Of a stretch of DNA of 64,000 bases, positions 16,691 to 25,590 are shown piece by piece. Source of the stretch: Paenibacillus planticolens. Lineage in GTDB: Bacteria; Bacillota; Bacilli; Paenibacillales; NBRC-103111. The translations under genes and the position numbers were made by a program. Under the pieces are notes generated by a model that was not told the origin of the DNA, searched no databases, and saw only the letters and a list, made by a program, of their open reading frames with translations. Within the stretch, counting starts at the first letter, position 1. Every line of letters begins with the position of its first letter. The stretch covers positions 124,001 to 188,000 of the forward strand of contig NZ_WHNZ01000015.1 in the NCBI RefSeq assembly GCF_013141725.1, given 5' to 3'.

Positions 16691-17530
16691 TTAGTACAGC
16701 GTGCCGGTATTAATGACCGGACTTGCCGCGCGGTCCGATACAATCGCTACCAGCAAATTGTTGATCATGGCCGCTTTCCTCTCTTCATCGAGGTGCAAAC
16801 CTTCGGCTTCGAGGCGGTTGATGGCCATCTGAACCATGCCGACGGCACCGTCTACGATGATTTGGCGGGCGGACAAAATAGCAGAAGCTTGTTGGCGCTG
16901 CAGCATGGAGCTGGCGATTTCCGTTGAGTACGCCAGGTGAGTCAGGCGCGATTCCATGACCTCGACGCCTGCCACAGAAAGGCGATGCTGCAGCTCAAGG
17001 CTAAGCTCGGCGGCAACCTCATCGGCATTTCCTCTTAGTGAATAGCCATCGTTGTCGAAGCGGTCATACGGATACTTGCTGGCAACATGGCGCAGCGCGG
17101 TTTCACTTTGAATTTCAACGAACTTCTCGTAGCTGTCCACATCGAAAAGCGCTTTGTACGTATCGACGACTTTGAATACGACGACAGCCGCGATTTCAAT
17201 GGGATTTCCTTCGATATCATTAACTTTCAGCTTGACGCTGTTAAAATTGCGAACCCGCAAGGATATTTTCTTTCTGTTGGAAAAAGGGACAATGAGCCAT
17301 AGCCCGCTCTTACGGATCGTGCCTAAATAGGTTCCGAAGAAAGTAATGACTGAAGCTTCATTGGGCTGAACAGCCGTAATCGTCGAAACGAAAATAATTC
17401 CCAGTACAATGAGAATCACCCCTGGCACAAAACGTTCCTGCGTAAGGAGTAGAATCCCAAGCCCTCCGCCAATAATAAATAACAAAATACCAAGAAATCC
17501 ATTGATGGACCATGCTTTGGTTTCTTTCAT
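16691..17530 (-). CDS. SPFH/Band 7 domain membrane protein
   Basis: This 279-residue protein has two N-terminal hydrophobic segments (about 10-30 and 34-52) followed by a Band 7/SPFH domain. It shows [27 protein letters not shown], the usual entry to the domain, and a coiled helical region ([24 protein letters not shown]). SPFH proteins form membrane-bound cages that organise lipids or control proteases. It is co-transcribed with the ribbon-helix-helix protein. Confidence 0.85.
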   Translation of the reverse strand: MKETKAWSINGFLGILLFIIGGGLGILLLTQERFVPGVILIVLGIIFVSTITAVQPNEASVITFFGTYLGTIRKSGLWLIVPFSNRKKISLRVRNFNSVKLKVNDIEGNPIEIAAVVVFKVVDTYKALFDVDSYEKFVEIQSETALRHVASKYPYDRFDNDGYSLRGNADEVAAELSLELQHRLSVAGVEVMESRLTHLAYSTEIASSMLQRQQASAILSARQIIVDGAVGMVQMAINRLEAEGLHLDEERKAAMINNLLVAIVSDRAASPVINTGTLY

Positions 17531-17577
17531 GCAAGCAACACCCTTTCCAGTTGGATAGTCATCATTTAAATATTGTT

Positions 17578-17623
17578 ATGATATTTATATGATATCACTT
17601 TTTACTAATAATGTAAATGATAT
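17578..17623. promoter_or_regulatory. Three direct ATGATAT heptamers upstream of the SPFH operon
   Basis: ATGATAT occurs at 17578-17584, 17589-17595 and 17617-17623, within an AT-rich stretch in the ~315-bp gap between the SPFH gene (minus) and the TPR gene (plus). The copies are spaced 11 and 28 bp apart. They could be operator half-sites for the adjacent ribbon-helix-helix protein. The rest of the gap shows nothing further that I can name. Confidence 0.35.
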
Positions 17624-17846
17624 TCGTTTATCGTTATGCTCAAAATGTTGGGTTCTCTTTTTGACGCAACTAGGCAGTTGTCGATTGTTAGCCATTGTGA
17701 AATCCTTTAACATTGTATTGAATTGCTGTTATTATGCGGACTTTTAACTTTTTAGTATGAAAGTTGAAGTCAAGCGCGTTTAGCTCCTTATGAACGGTAA
17801 CACGTTTGAATAGTAGGCTTGGATCACTTTGAAGGGAGCGTGTGCG

Positions 17847-18446
17847 ATGCCCAAGAACGAGCGGGAGCGGGGATTTGGAGAATTACGCGCGCAGTTTGAT
17901 AGGGATGAATGCATACTGAAGGTTTCTTCCATGAAGCCGGTAGCGCGCGACATACTTGACCGCGGTTTAGGTAAGTTCAAGAACGGCGAGTTCGAGCAAT
18001 CGCGGGAAATAATCGAGCAGGCGGCAGAACTAGATCCCGGCAGTGCGGAAGTGCATGCTTGGCTGGCTGCAGTTTATGGACGTCAAATCGAAGCCGTTTG
18101 GAGCTTGGTGGATAAAATGAAGTTGTTCGCGTTGTTGGAAAGCCAGATCGCAGTTGCTCTCAAACTCGATCCGACACTCCCGCTCGCCAGAAGAATGAAC
18201 GGCGCAAGATTATTAAATACGCCGGATATGCTTGGAGGAGATCCTGCCTTAGCTGCTGAAGAATTTCTCTACTGCATCGGCCAAGGAATGGATGATGCAG
18301 AGGTATGGGTCTCTCTCTCCGAAAGCTATATCAAAATGGATGAGCCAGAGAAAGCAATCTATGCGCTGGAAGAAGCTTTAATTCGTGACCCTCAACATAT
18401 AGGAGCTGCTGAAATGATACAACTTGTTAGAAACGGTAGCACTTAA
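17847..18446 (+). CDS. TPR-repeat protein
   Basis: This 199-residue helical protein carries TPR-like units: GKFKNGEFEQSREIIEQAAELDPGSAEVHAWLAAVYG, and a C-terminal one with WVSLSESYIKMDEPEKAIYALEEALIRDPQH. ATG 17847 is chosen because GAAGGGAG lies 8 bases before it; an in-frame TTG at 17829 is less likely. TPR proteins are scaffolds for protein contacts. It lies back-to-tail with the 18.5-21.2 kb TPR genes but is less similar to them than they are to each other. Confidence 0.75.
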   Translation: MPKNERERGFGELRAQFDRDECILKVSSMKPVARDILDRGLGKFKNGEFEQSREIIEQAAELDPGSAEVHAWLAAVYGRQIEAVWSLVDKMKLFALLESQIAVALKLDPTLPLARRMNGARLLNTPDMLGGDPALAAEEFLYCIGQGMDDAEVWVSLSESYIKMDEPEKAIYALEEALIRDPQHIGAAEMIQLVRNGST

Positions 18447-18456
18447 GAAACCGGAG

Positions 18457-18487
18457 AAGGCCCTAAGCCAACAGGCTTAGGGCCTTT
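18457..18487. terminator. Bidirectional terminator
   Basis: AAGGCCCTAAGCC pairs perfectly with GGCTTAGGGCCTT around AACA, followed by TT on the plus strand. It lies between the convergent TPR gene and the 93-aa gene. Confidence 0.85.
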
Positions 18488-18534
18488 CCATGTAGAACTT
18501 ACCAACCTACGCTTATTAGCTAGAGTTGCTCAAC

Positions 18535-18816
18535 TCATTTTTCTGAATCTGGTGCAGACTCCGCTGAATTGAATGCCCTAATGCGATTCAATCCCGATAG
18601 CATCACTTCCTGACCAGCAGCATGGGCACCGTTCTTAAGAGCAGTAAGCACCTTATCGAAAAGAATATCGGAAGGCTGATTTACATCAATCGATGCATCT
18701 AAAAGTTGTTTGCCAACATTCGTAGCTCCACTTCTCAAAGCAGTCTCCAAGAGAAGTCTGGACTCTTTCCCTACATTTCTAACCATTACTTTCATAAAAT
18801 TGCGATCGTTTGACAT
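18535..18816 (-). CDS. Small protein, paralog of the 26281-26559 product
   Basis: This 93-residue helical protein aligns with the product at 26281-26559: SGATNVGKQLLDASIDVNQP against SGANTVGKQVIDAVDNMDQP, and LTALKNGAHAAGQEVMLSG against IAAVKSGVKNAGEQMINSG. Each protein has two copies of an internal [KR]SGA-x-x-x-GxQ motif. ATG 18816 is set by GAGGAGGTGA 7 bases upstream. The family is not one I know. It lies last in a minus-strand run with the TPR paralogs and the DUF4915 protein. Confidence 0.7.
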   Translation of the reverse strand: MSNDRNFMKVMVRNVGKESRLLLETALRSGATNVGKQLLDASIDVNQPSDILFDKVLTALKNGAHAAGQEVMLSGLNRIRAFNSAESAPDSEK

Positions 18817-18861
18817 GCGTTTCACCTCCTCTCGGACAAATAGGTTCACTCGGAAGCTCTG

Positions 18862-19740
18862 TTATTTCTTGTTACGTCTGCGCCTTGCTTCATCTTTTTT
18901 CTTTTTCTCTCTTTCCTTTTTCGCTCGTTCCTTTTTCTCTTTTTCCCGCTTCTCTCGTTCCTTTTTCTCTCGTTCCTTCCTTGCTTTTTCCGACTCGTTT
19001 CTAGCCCAGCGCTGGAGTGCGGTGCCTGCGGCTTGAGCTAGATTGCCTACCAAAATTGAGGTAGGGCTAACGTTTTCTTGAATAAATTCAATTGCAGGTT
19101 TACCTTCTAAGGATTGCAGCTTTTGCTTAAGGAGATCTCGATATTTTGGATCCTGCGTTTGCTGTTCCAGTCTTCTCCAGTAAACGGCAGCTTCCTGGTT
19201 CCGGCCGATCCGGTAGTACGCGTCTCCGAGTTCGTAGATCAGTTTCGAATACTCTTCAGTTTCAAGAAAGCCCTCTTGGTGGAGCTCCTGATTGATGATA
19301 AAGACATAATCTTCAATCGCTGTTTGCGTCCGTTGGAAATGCTTTTCTGGCAGCATGTACGCGGCCTTACCGCGAAGCATACGGATCATGCCGTCCTGAG
19401 GAGCAGCGGCCACTGCTTTGTCGAGAAGCTTCAATCCGTTTTTCGACCATCTTAACTTTTCCAATGGCTTCGTTAAATCACGAGCGGTTAAAATCATTGT
19501 GCTGCCATGGTATGCATCTGCAAGCGGGTTGCCCGGATAATCCAAACGCAGCTGTTCTAGCATGCGGTTTGCTTCTTGAACGGCGGTTACACTGCCATCC
19601 GCGCCATCCCTCCACAGACTAATGGCATGGTCGAGTCTCTCCGTATACGCAGCTGCGGGAGAAAGCACATTTTTTTCCTCTGATACGGCTATGTCATTTA
19701 AGGTTGAAACTTTAACGTTTTTTGGGATTTCGTTTGTCAA
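18862..19740 (-). CDS. TPR-like protein with long basic charged C-terminal tail
   Basis: This 292-residue protein has an alpha-helical repeat body (about residues 30-215) and a ~45-residue C-terminal stretch of almost only Lys, Arg and Glu (KAREREKKEREK-like). The body aligns with the next gene: DAYHGSTMILTARDLTKPLEK against EAYYGSSVALVARDAVHPLEK. The TTG start at 19740 has GAGG 10 bases upstream. The charged tail may bind nucleic acid or form a stable single helix like the product at 21422. Role unknown. Confidence 0.7.
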   Translation of the reverse strand: MTNEIPKNVKVSTLNDIAVSEEKNVLSPAAAYTERLDHAISLWRDGADGSVTAVQEANRMLEQLRLDYPGNPLADAYHGSTMILTARDLTKPLEKLRWSKNGLKLLDKAVAAAPQDGMIRMLRGKAAYMLPEKHFQRTQTAIEDYVFIINQELHQEGFLETEEYSKLIYELGDAYYRIGRNQEAAVYWRRLEQQTQDPKYRDLLKQKLQSLEGKPAIEFIQENVSPTSILVGNLAQAAGTALQRWARNESEKARKEREKKEREKREKEKKERAKKEREKKKKDEARRRRNKK

Positions 19741-19808
19741 TGGATTGCATCCTCTCTGCGGTAAGATGATGAACTGAATTCGTGTATTTGGTTTTACGGC
19801 GCTATCCG

Positions 19809-20339
19809 TTACTTATTCTTCGAGTTCTGTTTGGCGAGACGCTGCAAGACCACTTGTGCTTCGACCGGTTTACCGACATTATAGTAGGCTTCAGCTAGAT
19901 TTTTCAGAATTTCACTAACTTGCTTTTGGGGAAGGTAACTGGCATCTTTTTCATAGAGATTCAGCAATAAAGTGAAATCCTCGATCGCCATTTTCGAACA
20001 ATGAAAATAAGATTCCGGCAGCCGCACACAAACATTCGCGCGTAACAACCGGATTTCTTTCCGTTGCGGATCCAGAGAAACTGCCCGATTCAAGGCATCC
20101 AATCCTTCTTGTGCTTTATCCGCTTTTTCCAAAGGATGAACGGCATCTCGAGCGACAAGAGCTACAGAGCTGCCGTAGTAGGCTTCAAGCATTGCACTGT
20201 CAGGGTTGATCTCACGGAGCTTTGAGAACTTCTCAAATGCGCTGTTCGCTGCTTTTTTGTCTCCGTCTACCCCTTTACTGAGAAGCTTTATGGCTTCTTT
20301 GAAATCTTTCTTATGTGTGATGTCATCTTCCATCTGCAC
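19809..20339 (-). CDS. TPR-like protein, paralog of the 292-aa neighbour
   Basis: This 176-residue protein is all-helical and corresponds to the body of the 18862-19740 product without the charged tail; it shows LLRANVCVRLPESYFHCSKMAIEDF and a final TPR-like unit (LKNLAEAYYNVGKPVEAQVVLQRL). Its start (GTG 20339 or ATG 20333) lies inside the end of the upstream DUF4915 gene, so translation is probably coupled; AGGAGG is placed for either. Function unknown, probably a protein-contact scaffold. Confidence 0.7.
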   Translation of the reverse strand: MQMEDDITHKKDFKEAIKLLSKGVDGDKKAANSAFEKFSKLREINPDSAMLEAYYGSSVALVARDAVHPLEKADKAQEGLDALNRAVSLDPQRKEIRLLRANVCVRLPESYFHCSKMAIEDFTLLLNLYEKDASYLPQKQVSEILKNLAEAYYNVGKPVEAQVVLQRLAKQNSKNK

Positions 20340-21249
20340 TTGCCTCCTGCCGATTTTCCGGATAAATGATTAGAATCTGATATACCTGCTGCGCCGGAAG
20401 CGATACGAAACGGGAGATTCTAAATTCGGGATTGTAGACATAGATTCCGCCTTCTAGGCTGCAGTTTGAGAACTCATGGGGTATTCGTAGAACATGTCTC
20501 ATTCTGCTTTGCCCGATAAAGACCGTATGATCCGTTATTGCTAGTCCACGTGTAAAGCCTCCTGCTTGAATCATTGTCTGTTCACCAGTGATGGCACGAA
20601 ACGTCATGGAATCGCAATAAGCTAGTTGGTTTTTATGCACCATTACCGTATGGGGCATATATAAATCCTCAACTACAAGATGATTCGCTGGGTTTACATA
20701 GAGTTGCTGATCGGGCTGAAAGTCAGAGAGGTCGACGGCAACAATTCCGCCTCTTTTTTTCGTCGGGTCTAGATACCATTTATCATGGGTAGAAAACATT
20801 GAAACATATAAGGTATTGCCTTCTAACCAAATGTCATTGATATGATGGATGTCTTTATCTACCGTATTGAATCGAATTTCTCCTAATCGCATGAAAGTAT
20901 CTGCCTCGTAGCAGCCGATTGCATTTATCGCCGTTTCTGCGATCAGGACGACTTTGTCTTTAAACTTTGCAATACCGTGGAAGTCGAGATTCCGGTGTTT
21001 CGTTTTCGAAAGGATTTGGAACTGATCATTCAGAGCAATAATTTGATTGTCGTCCGTTGTCATGATTAATCTTTCATTAACCCATGTCATTCCCAAACAA
21101 CTGCCGGTATACAGTTTTTTTAAGGAATTATGCTTAAAGTCAAGCAACCATAATCCTCCCATATCCGGACCGCTGGCTGGACAGCTTACCAGAAGTTTTG
21201 TGTCAAGATATTGAAAATCTTGATCCTTCTCCAATCCGTAGAGCAACAC
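20323..21249 (-). CDS. DUF4915-like six-bladed propeller protein
   Basis: This 308-residue, beta-rich protein follows the DUF4915/TIGR03032 pattern: HHINDIWLEGNTLYVSMFSTHD, then LYMPHTVMVHKNQLAYCDSMTFRA, then GGFTRGLAITDHTVFIGQSRMRH, each matching a propeller blade of that family. The GTG start has GGAGGGGG 7 bases upstream. Members are uncharacterised and, as I recall, often occur beside TPR proteins, as here. It heads a minus-strand run DUF4915-TPR-TPR-small protein. Confidence 0.65.
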   Translation of the reverse strand: MLLYGLEKDQDFQYLDTKLLVSCPASGPDMGGLWLLDFKHNSLKKLYTGSCLGMTWVNERLIMTTDDNQIIALNDQFQILSKTKHRNLDFHGIAKFKDKVVLIAETAINAIGCYEADTFMRLGEIRFNTVDKDIHHINDIWLEGNTLYVSMFSTHDKWYLDPTKKRGGIVAVDLSDFQPDQQLYVNPANHLVVEDLYMPHTVMVHKNQLAYCDSMTFRAITGEQTMIQAGGFTRGLAITDHTVFIGQSRMRHVLRIPHEFSNCSLEGGIYVYNPEFRISRFVSLPAQQVYQILIIYPENRQEASADGR

Positions 21250-21421
21250 CTATTAACCCCCTCCCCAAAACTTTTAACGAATTATACTTGATATAATATG
21301 TAATCCTTGCACAGAGAGGTATGGATGAAAGACTTAGTTCTATAAAAATGTTCGTTTGCCAGAGTCAAGCCAATCCATTCTTGCATTTTATAAAGAATAG
21401 GAAGGAAGGAGGGATAAGCAT

Positions 21422-21706
21422 ATGGCTGATGAGAAATTGAGTAAAGAAGTGAGAGAGGCTCAAAGAGCGGAGAAGAAATTAGCTGAAGAAAAAATCGAAG
21501 AAGAGAGAAAGGCTCGAAGAGCGGAGAAGAAATTAGCTGAAGAAAAAGTCGAAGAAGAGAGAAAGGCTCAAAGAGCAGAGAAGAAATTAGCAGAAGAAAA
21601 AATCGAAGAAGAGAAGAAAGCTCAAAAAGCAGAGAAGAAATTAGCAAGAAAAAACGCTAATAAAGCTAGAGAGAATTCAGGGGAGAACGAGCAGGCTCAA
21701 GTCTAA
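21422..21706 (+). CDS. Charged single-alpha-helix repeat protein
   Basis: This 94-residue protein consists of 3.5 copies of an 18-residue unit QRAEKKLAEEKIEEERKA, followed by a short polar tail. The alternating Glu and Lys/Arg at i to i+4 spacing is that of stable single alpha-helices; 18 residues is exactly five helical turns, so charges repeat on the same faces. ATG 21422 has GGAAGGAGGG upstream. It runs divergently from the DUF4915 gene and precedes the aromatic-acid operon. Possibly a spacer or surface rod; function unknown. Confidence 0.75.
   Translation: MADEKLSKEVREAQRAEKKLAEEKIEEERKARRAEKKLAEEKVEEERKAQRAEKKLAEEKIEEEKKAQKAEKKLARKNANKARENSGENEQAQV
21458..21649 (+). repeat. 54-bp tandem repeat inside the single-helix gene
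   Basis: Units start at 21458, 21512 and 21566, with a partial fourth at 21620. Neighbouring units differ at only a few positions, so the array arose by recent duplication and probably varies in length between strains. Confidence 0.9.
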
Positions 21707-21725
21707 CAGGGATTTGAGTTCAAAG

Positions 21726-21757
21726 AAAAAACGATTGATAGTTTCAATCGTTTTTTT
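21726..21757 (+). terminator. Rho-independent terminator after the single-helix gene
   Basis: AAAAAACGATTGA pairs with TCAATCGTTTTTT around a short loop, ending in seven T. Confidence 0.9.
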
Positions 21758-21780
21758 GTGACCTGGGTCGTTTCTCACAT

Positions 21781-21800
21781 AGTAAATGTAACGATTTACT
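21781..21800. promoter_or_regulatory. Inverted repeat upstream of the aromatic-acid operon
   Basis: AGTAAAT-GTAACG-ATTTACT has perfect 7-bp arms, 47 bases before the first PaaK-like gene. It has the size of a dimeric repressor site; no matching regulator gene is obvious nearby. Confidence 0.4.
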
Positions 21801-21846
21801 CGTAGGAAGTGTATTCACAATGGAAAATGGATAGGGGGGCTTTTTT

Positions 21847-23208
21847 ATGAAATTTCAATCCCATAAGATGACAGTTTCTATTGACGAGCATTCATCTCAT
21901 CTAGAACAATTCAAAGATTTTTTCAAGCAGTTGGATGATGAAGGGATAACCATTGAAAAGCTGCCTCGGGAACGAATTGAAGACTATCAGTTAAAAGCGA
22001 TTAACGCTACGCTTGCTCATGTCTGGCATCATAACGAATATTATCGTTCAAAGCTTGACGAAGCGGGCTTTACGGAACCCAAAATCGAAAATCTCGAACA
22101 GTTAGCTTCTGTACCGCTTCTCCAGAAGAACGTCATACGCGGAGATAAACAGAAGATCTTATGCATTGATCCAAAAGAAATCGGTCAAGTTCACCTCACA
22201 AGCGGAACATCAGGAAAGCCGATCTACACTTCCTATACGTTGGCTGATCAGTATATATACGATTTGCTGCCCAAATATTTGGAATTGTTCAAGGAGTCAG
22301 ACGAGGATGTCGCAGCAATCGCGTTGCCCTACGAGTTTGCACTGCCCGGTCTTGGATTTCAGCGTCTGTACCAATTTGCCTTCGGGACAGCGATCCTTTC
22401 GCTTGGAAAAGGCGGATACATGGCTCCCGTTGATAAGTCACTGGAATTGATGAAGGAATATAAAGCTACAGTCCTGGCTACAACCCCTTCCTATGCAGCA
22501 CTCTTGGCGGAAGAAAGCGAACGCTTCGGCATTAAACTGGGTGAGGATATTCGTTTGAAAAAAATTGTGCTTACGGGTGAAGGATGCTCTTACACCTTTC
22601 GCGAGCGGCTGGAAAAATGGTGGGGATGTGAAGTGTCATTTTTCTACGGCTCGACGGAATGCGGGGTAGTCGGTGTTGAATGCAGTGAGCATAGAGGGTA
22701 CCACGTGATGGAAGGACATGTAAAAGTAGAAGTTATTGATCCCGTTTCAGAGAAAAAGCTCCCCTACGGTCAAACGGGGGAGATCATCGTAACGACCCTT
22801 CTGCGCGAAGGAATGCCAATGGTACGCTATCGTACCGGGGATATCGGCTTATTGCAAAAATCTAAATGCGCTTGCGGATGTACCTTGGATGTTTTGCAAT
22901 TGAGAGGCAGAATGGAGAGCATGCTCAATCTGGGGGGTGTGGACTATTCGCCGTTCTTGATCGAACATTTCCTTATGGAGATTCCGGATGTGAGCTTGTG
23001 GTATCAATTCAAGCTGAGTAAGGGAGTGTTAAAGATCGAAGCTGAGCCGTTTCGCACGAATTTAACCGACGAACAACTAGCAGCGAAGGTCCGCACACAT
23101 ATGGTTGAGCGATTGGGAGTTGACTGCGAGGTTGAAATTAAACACGATATCCCGCGCACGTTTGGCAAAGCGATTAGGGTATTGCATGAGTCAAAACCGG
23201 AGAAATAG
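21847..23208 (+). CDS. PaaK-like adenylate-forming enzyme (aryl-CoA ligase family) 1
   Basis: This 453-residue protein belongs to the ANL superfamily, close to phenylacetate-CoA ligase PaaK/CapK. It has the ATP loop TSGTSGKP (near residue 117), FYGSTECG, YRTGDIG and LRGRMESMLNLGG, a PaaK-type cysteine cluster (CACGC), and a C-terminal FGKAIRV with a candidate catalytic lysine. It likely activates a carboxylic acid as an adenylate or CoA ester. It opens a four-gene operon with a second such enzyme, DAHP synthase and a chorismate lyase, so an aromatic acid such as 4-hydroxybenzoate is the likely substrate (inference). Confidence 0.85.
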   Translation: MKFQSHKMTVSIDEHSSHLEQFKDFFKQLDDEGITIEKLPRERIEDYQLKAINATLAHVWHHNEYYRSKLDEAGFTEPKIENLEQLASVPLLQKNVIRGDKQKILCIDPKEIGQVHLTSGTSGKPIYTSYTLADQYIYDLLPKYLELFKESDEDVAAIALPYEFALPGLGFQRLYQFAFGTAILSLGKGGYMAPVDKSLELMKEYKATVLATTPSYAALLAEESERFGIKLGEDIRLKKIVLTGEGCSYTFRERLEKWWGCEVSFFYGSTECGVVGVECSEHRGYHVMEGHVKVEVIDPVSEKKLPYGQTGEIIVTTLLREGMPMVRYRTGDIGLLQKSKCACGCTLDVLQLRGRMESMLNLGGVDYSPFLIEHFLMEIPDVSLWYQFKLSKGVLKIEAEPFRTNLTDEQLAAKVRTHMVERLGVDCEVEIKHDIPRTFGKAIRVLHESKPEK

Positions 23209-23224
23209 AAGGCGAGGTACCTTT

Positions 23225-24466
23225 ATGACTGACAAGAATAGGGAGCGGGAGCGAAAATTCAAGGAGTTATTAGTACGTCTTACCAATTCGCCTCTGTACA
23301 AGGAAAAATTATCCTCTTATAAACTCAATGTTCTTGGTTTAGACCACATACAAACACTGCCTTTGACAACCAAAAATGATCTTCTGCAAGCCGGGGCTTT
23401 CGGACACCTAGCCGTTGAAATGAAAGAGGTCGCGCAATACCACGAATCAACCGGAACGACAGGCGAACCCTCCGCTTCCTGGTTCACCTATGAGGATTTG
23501 ACGGTAGGCGGAAGACAAATTAAGGAATGCGGTGTTCAGCTGACAGATGAAGATCTTGTATTGATCCGCTTTCCATATGCGATGGCACTCCCCGCGTTCT
23601 TAATGCAGCAAGCAGCCTGGCAGTCGGGCGCCGGGGTCGTTCCCGCAAGCTCACGTACGGTTGTTACGCCATATCCCAGAGTGCTGAATCTTATGAAGCG
23701 TCTGAGTGTCACTGTCATGGCTGGACTTCCTCGCGAAATGGAGCTGTTGGCCGAAACAGCGCGTCTAGTCGGTACTGATCCAAGCAAGGAATTTCCTGCT
23801 CTGAGAGCCATTTGTGTTGCAGGAGAGTTGATGAGCGACAAGCGCAGAGAGCATATCGAAAAGATCTGGGGCGTACCGGTATTTAATATGTATGGATCCA
23901 CTGAAACTGCGAATATTGCTGCTATGTGTAGTTGTGGCACGATGCACATCGTGGAAGAGGATTTTTTTGTGGAAGTGCTGCAAGATGATGGCAGAGGTGC
24001 AACTCCTCAAGGGGAAAAGGGATTTGCGGCGATTACAACGCTTTCCCTTCAGGGCTCTCCACTGCTGCGATACTTTAATGAAGATATTATCTCTGTCGAG
24101 CCATCCTTGTGTGCTTGCGGCCGTTCCGGGGACACGTTGAAGCATTATGGCAGGAGTAAGGATCGAATTCGCCTGGGTGATACGATTTTAGATGCGTTTG
24201 ATATCCAGGAAGCCATCTATTCCTTGTCTCCTGTTCCCGATGCTTGGAAGGTATTGGAGCAAGAGAATGGGCTGCAAGTTCTCCTGGATTCGCATCATGC
24301 AGGACAATGGTCGAAAGAGGATATCTGTTCTCAATTATGTCATATGCTGCAAGTGCCTGTTACCGTAGAGTTCATTAATGACACTGCGCTGCTCAACCGC
24401 GCCGATCTGGTAAGTAACGTTCCATCGATTAAACCGGTATATATTCAAAAGCTTAAAAGGGAGTGA
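23225..24466 (+). CDS. PaaK-like adenylate-forming enzyme 2
   Basis: This 413-residue protein is a diverged relative of the preceding enzyme. It has STGTTGEP in place of the usual SGTTGKP (Glu where Lys is common), MYGSTETAN, a CACGRSGD cysteine motif and HYGRSKDRIRLGD. Its C-terminus lacks the clear GKAxRV lysine motif of the first protein, so the half-reaction it performs may differ. ATG 23225 is chosen with GAGGT 6 bases upstream; an earlier ATG (23186) and TTG (23105) lie in the overlap with gene 1. It is followed 5 bases later by DAHP synthase. Confidence 0.8.
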   Translation: MTDKNRERERKFKELLVRLTNSPLYKEKLSSYKLNVLGLDHIQTLPLTTKNDLLQAGAFGHLAVEMKEVAQYHESTGTTGEPSASWFTYEDLTVGGRQIKECGVQLTDEDLVLIRFPYAMALPAFLMQQAAWQSGAGVVPASSRTVVTPYPRVLNLMKRLSVTVMAGLPREMELLAETARLVGTDPSKEFPALRAICVAGELMSDKRREHIEKIWGVPVFNMYGSTETANIAAMCSCGTMHIVEEDFFVEVLQDDGRGATPQGEKGFAAITTLSLQGSPLLRYFNEDIISVEPSLCACGRSGDTLKHYGRSKDRIRLGDTILDAFDIQEAIYSLSPVPDAWKVLEQENGLQVLLDSHHAGQWSKEDICSQLCHMLQVPVTVEFINDTALLNRADLVSNVPSIKPVYIQKLKRE

Positions 24467-24471
24467 GCGCC

Positions 24472-25545
24472 ATGAGTGAAGAAATGCAACGATTACAAAC
24501 TCAGTTGGATGGTTTAAACCTGCAATTGCTCCAACTGCTAAGCGAGCGGGCGCGTATGGTTGGTGAACTTTATTACAAAAAGGAAACACTAGGCATGACT
24601 GAAGCTGATCTGGTCAACGTACAGCAAACTCTCATTGAACTTGTTGCCAATAATCCTGGCCCCCTTGATAATGAAACGCTCATGCACTTATTTAAGGAGA
24701 TCATCCAATCATTCCCGAAAGTGAAAAAGGAAGCAACGACTCGCCGAAAATTACTCGTAAGCCGCCAATCGAAGAGTGAAGATACGATCATCCGTGTCAA
24801 AAATATCGAAATCGGCGGTTCTTCGCATATCATGGTCGCCGGTCCATGTTCAATAGAATCCAAAAATCAGCTGCTGACGGTTGCGGCCGCTTTGAAGGAT
24901 GCTGGTGTTACCGTTTTGCGCGGTGGAGCGTTCAAACCGAGAACATCACCGTATGATTTTCAAGGCCTCGGTGAAGAAGGGGTGAAAATCATGAAGGAAG
25001 TGGCAGATGAAGTCGATATGGTGAGTATCTGCGAAATCATGACTCCTTCACAAATCGAAAAAGCAGCCCCTTACATCGATATCTTTCAGATTGGCGCCCG
25101 TAATATGCAGAACTTCGATCTGCTGAAAGCCGTCGGCCAATGCAATATGCCTGTCCTATTGAAACGCGGCCTTTCCGCAACAATGGAAGAGTTCATTTAT
25201 GCGGCAGAGTATATCTTGTATCACGGGAATGATCAGGTCATGTTGATTGAGCGAGGTATCCGTACTTATGAAAAATGGACTCGAAATACGCTCGACATTT
25301 CTGCCGTTCCGATTTTAAAGCAGGAGACCCATCTGCCTGTGCTCGTAGATGTCACGCATTCAACAGGCAGAAAAGATATTCTGCTAGCTTGTGCAAAGGC
25401 TGCTCTTGCTGCAGGAGCCGATGGGATCATGGTCGAGGTGCATCCTGATCCTCAGGCCGCACTCTCGGATGCGAATCAACAACTAAACATTCCTGAGTTT
25501 AATACGTTCTGGAAGGGGCTCCTTCATTCAGGCTTATATCATTAA
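24472..25545 (+). CDS. aroF: Bifunctional chorismate mutase / DAHP synthase
   Basis: This 357-residue protein equals Bacillus AroA(G) in layout: an N-terminal AroQ-type chorismate mutase domain (about 1-85: LQTQLDGLNLQLLQLLSERARMV) and a class I-beta DAHP synthase domain with AGPCSIES, LRGGAFKPRTSPY, IGARNMQNF, LLKRG and HPDPQAALSDANQQL. It catalyses the first shikimate step; the mutase domain acts as a prephenate/chorismate sensor in Bacillus. GGGAG lies 8 bases upstream of ATG. Its place next to a chorismate lyase suggests a pathway-specific copy feeding chorismate. Confidence 0.9.
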   Translation: MSEEMQRLQTQLDGLNLQLLQLLSERARMVGELYYKKETLGMTEADLVNVQQTLIELVANNPGPLDNETLMHLFKEIIQSFPKVKKEATTRRKLLVSRQSKSEDTIIRVKNIEIGGSSHIMVAGPCSIESKNQLLTVAAALKDAGVTVLRGGAFKPRTSPYDFQGLGEEGVKIMKEVADEVDMVSICEIMTPSQIEKAAPYIDIFQIGARNMQNFDLLKAVGQCNMPVLLKRGLSATMEEFIYAAEYILYHGNDQVMLIERGIRTYEKWTRNTLDISAVPILKQETHLPVLVDVTHSTGRKDILLACAKAALAAGADGIMVEVHPDPQAALSDANQQLNIPEFNTFWKGLLHSGLYH

Positions 25546-25590
25546 TTGTTGCTCAGGAGCACAAACATTTGGGTTAATGGAGGTGGGCGA

